Source of the DNA: Kordiimonas lipolytica
GTDB taxonomy: Bacteria; Pseudomonadota; Alphaproteobacteria; Sphingomonadales; Kordiimonadaceae
Length of the DNA stretch: 64,000 nt
Direction: 5' to 3'
Assembly (NCBI RefSeq): GCF_001550065.1
Contig: NZ_LRUB01000029.1
Location: 62,001 to 126,000, forward strand
Shown here: one piece after another, positions 63,074-64,000 of the stretch
Layout: every line of letters starts with the position of its first letter
Numbering within the stretch: position 1 is the stretch's first letter
Translations under genes and position numbers: made by a program
Notes under the pieces: model-generated
Told to the model about the DNA's origin: nothing
Seen by the model: the letters and a program-made list of their open reading frames with translations, nothing else
The model's database searches: none

Positions 63074-64000
63074 CTAAAAAATCACGTCCATAAAGTTGAG
63101 GTCATAGCTGGTTACGCCCTCAAGGAAGATGCTGTCTGTAGCCGTGGTCTCGATCAACAGGCCATATTCGCCGTCCACCCAGGTCTCGAAGCTATAATAG
63201 TCAAGATCGCCGAAATTCTGGATGTCCCAGACGCCGGTCAGAACCAGCGTGTCTTCCCAGATATCGAAGTCGGTGATGGTGTCGTCGCCCTGGCCGTCCT
63301 TGAAATAGAAATAGTCTTCGCCGAATCCGCCGGTGAGCACATCGTTGCCCGCACCGCCGAAGATGTCATCGTCGCCGTCATCGCCCCAGATGGTGTCCCG
63401 GCCGCTGCCACCGTATATTTCGTCATTGCCGCTATTGCCTGCGATCACATCATCGCCAGACCCGCCGAAGATCACATCACTGCCCGCGCCGCCGAAAATA
63501 TCGTCATACCCCGAGGAGCCATAAATCCAGTCCACACCGTCTCCGCCATAGACAAGGTCATCGCCGTCGCTTGCATAGATGTCATCGTCACCAGAACCGC
63601 CATCGATAGTGTCATTGCCCCAGCCGCCAAAGATGATATCCCTGCCACCCGCGCCGAAGATGTCGTCATCGCCAGAGCCGCCACCAATGATGTCGTTGGC
63701 ATTGCCGCCCACAGCCACATCGTTGCCGCTGCCGGCCCAGATAACATTGTCTGGATAGTCATAGGGATAGATGGCGATAAAGGCGTCAGCAGAGACCTCT
63801 TCACCATAGTCATACCAGCCGTTGTCATTGACCGCGCCATCGTCCCAACCGCCGCCGATAAGGGTATCGTCGCCCGCGCCGCCGATAAGGGTGTCTGCGC
63901 CTTCTGCTGTGGGGCCGTCATAATCAACCGGGGCGAAGAAGGTCTTGTCGCCATACCAGTCGATATGCTGTGTGTAGCCATCGGAAAAGCCGCCGCCTAC
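63074..64000 (-). CDS. RTX repeat protein, 5' end cut by window
   Basis: The frame stays open to the last base of the window, so only the C-terminal 308 residues are seen; the GTG at 63718 is not the start. The visible part begins with Trp/Tyr-rich sequence (HIDWYGDKTFFAPVDYDGP), has RTX repeats (DTLIGGAGDDTLIGGG), another aromatic insert (AIYPYDYPDNVIWAGSGND) and a regular array with Tyr-rich variants (DDIYASDGDDLVYGGDGVDWIYGSSG is one stretch, positions about 63490-63590). It ends ITDFDIWEDTLVL ... GLLIETTATDSIFLEGV ... DVIF, a shorter form of the secretion tail of the other RTX proteins. A hairpin terminator follows. Confidence 0.88.
   Translation of the reverse strand, partial: VGGGFSDGYTQHIDWYGDKTFFAPVDYDGPTAEGADTLIGGAGDDTLIGGGWDDGAVNDNGWYDYGEEVSADAFIAIYPYDYPDNVIWAGSGNDVAVGGNANDIIGGGSGDDDIFGAGGRDIIFGGWGNDTIDGGSGDDDIYASDGDDLVYGGDGVDWIYGSSGYDDIFGGAGSDVIFGGSGDDVIAGNSGNDEIYGGSGRDTIWGDDGDDDIFGGAGNDVLTGGFGEDYFYFKDGQGDDTITDFDIWEDTLVLTGVWDIQNFGDLDYYSFETWVDGEYGLLIETTATDSIFLEGVTSYDLNFMDVIF

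Noticed and set aside
63472..63981. 169-codon minus-strand frame near the window end
   Set aside because: Out of frame with the RTX repeats that run uninterrupted through the same bases to position 64000; Met/Thr/Ser-rich shadow.

Overview
The window is from a Gram-negative bacterium, most likely an alphaproteobacterium. The pointers are a fused CysN-CysC, short flagellins, a PrsDE/RsaDE-like type I secretion pair feeding several RTX proteins, a class I KdsA and a Kps-type capsule export set. No rRNA, tRNA, transposase or CRISPR array was seen. The whole window is devoted to the cell surface: glycan assembly, sulfation, capsule export, secreted calcium-binding repeat proteins and flagellins.

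Left part (1-7046): a GT2 glycosyltransferase cut by the window edge, a large three-part glycosyltransferase (WsaF-like GT4 plus GT2) and three sulfotransferases. Next (7043-22395, all minus strand) comes the most unusual block. It holds an RTX protein, a hairpin terminator, the type I exporter ABC and membrane-fusion genes, a tandem-module protein of unknown function, a GT2 enzyme, a DegT-type sugar aminotransferase, an HMW1C-like GT41 glycosyltransferase, a MaoC-like protein, a CitE-like lyase and a NeuD/PglD-like sugar acyltransferase. I read it as a secretion system coupled to protein or surface glycosylation with an unusual acylated amino sugar.

Middle part (22646-31746): GT4 enzymes, galE, two more sulfotransferases (one a Stf0 type lacking the usual P-loop residues), a GT2 enzyme and two unrecognised proteins with stop/start overlaps.

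Capsule part (31765-51182): kpsF-kpsM-kpsT-kpsE-kpsD run leftward, kpsS and an LTA-synthase-like membrane enzyme run rightward, and kdsA-kdsC-kdsB-kpsC run leftward. Between them lie an esterase, a DUF805 membrane protein, cysD-cysNC (PAPS synthesis) and a sulfotransferase fused to an alpha/beta hydrolase. Kdo-linker synthesis, ABC export, PAPS supply and six sulfotransferases together predict a sulfated group-2-like capsule.

Right part (51276-64000): two flagellin paralogs (one diverged), an Sfp-type phosphopantetheinyl transferase, and four leftward RTX genes, the last cut by the window end. All five RTX proteins share a related C-terminal tail, so the single exporter at 16444-19683 may serve them all. 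The longest one carries cysteine-containing RTX repeats in a 72-residue super-repeat, which is unusual for RTX proteins.
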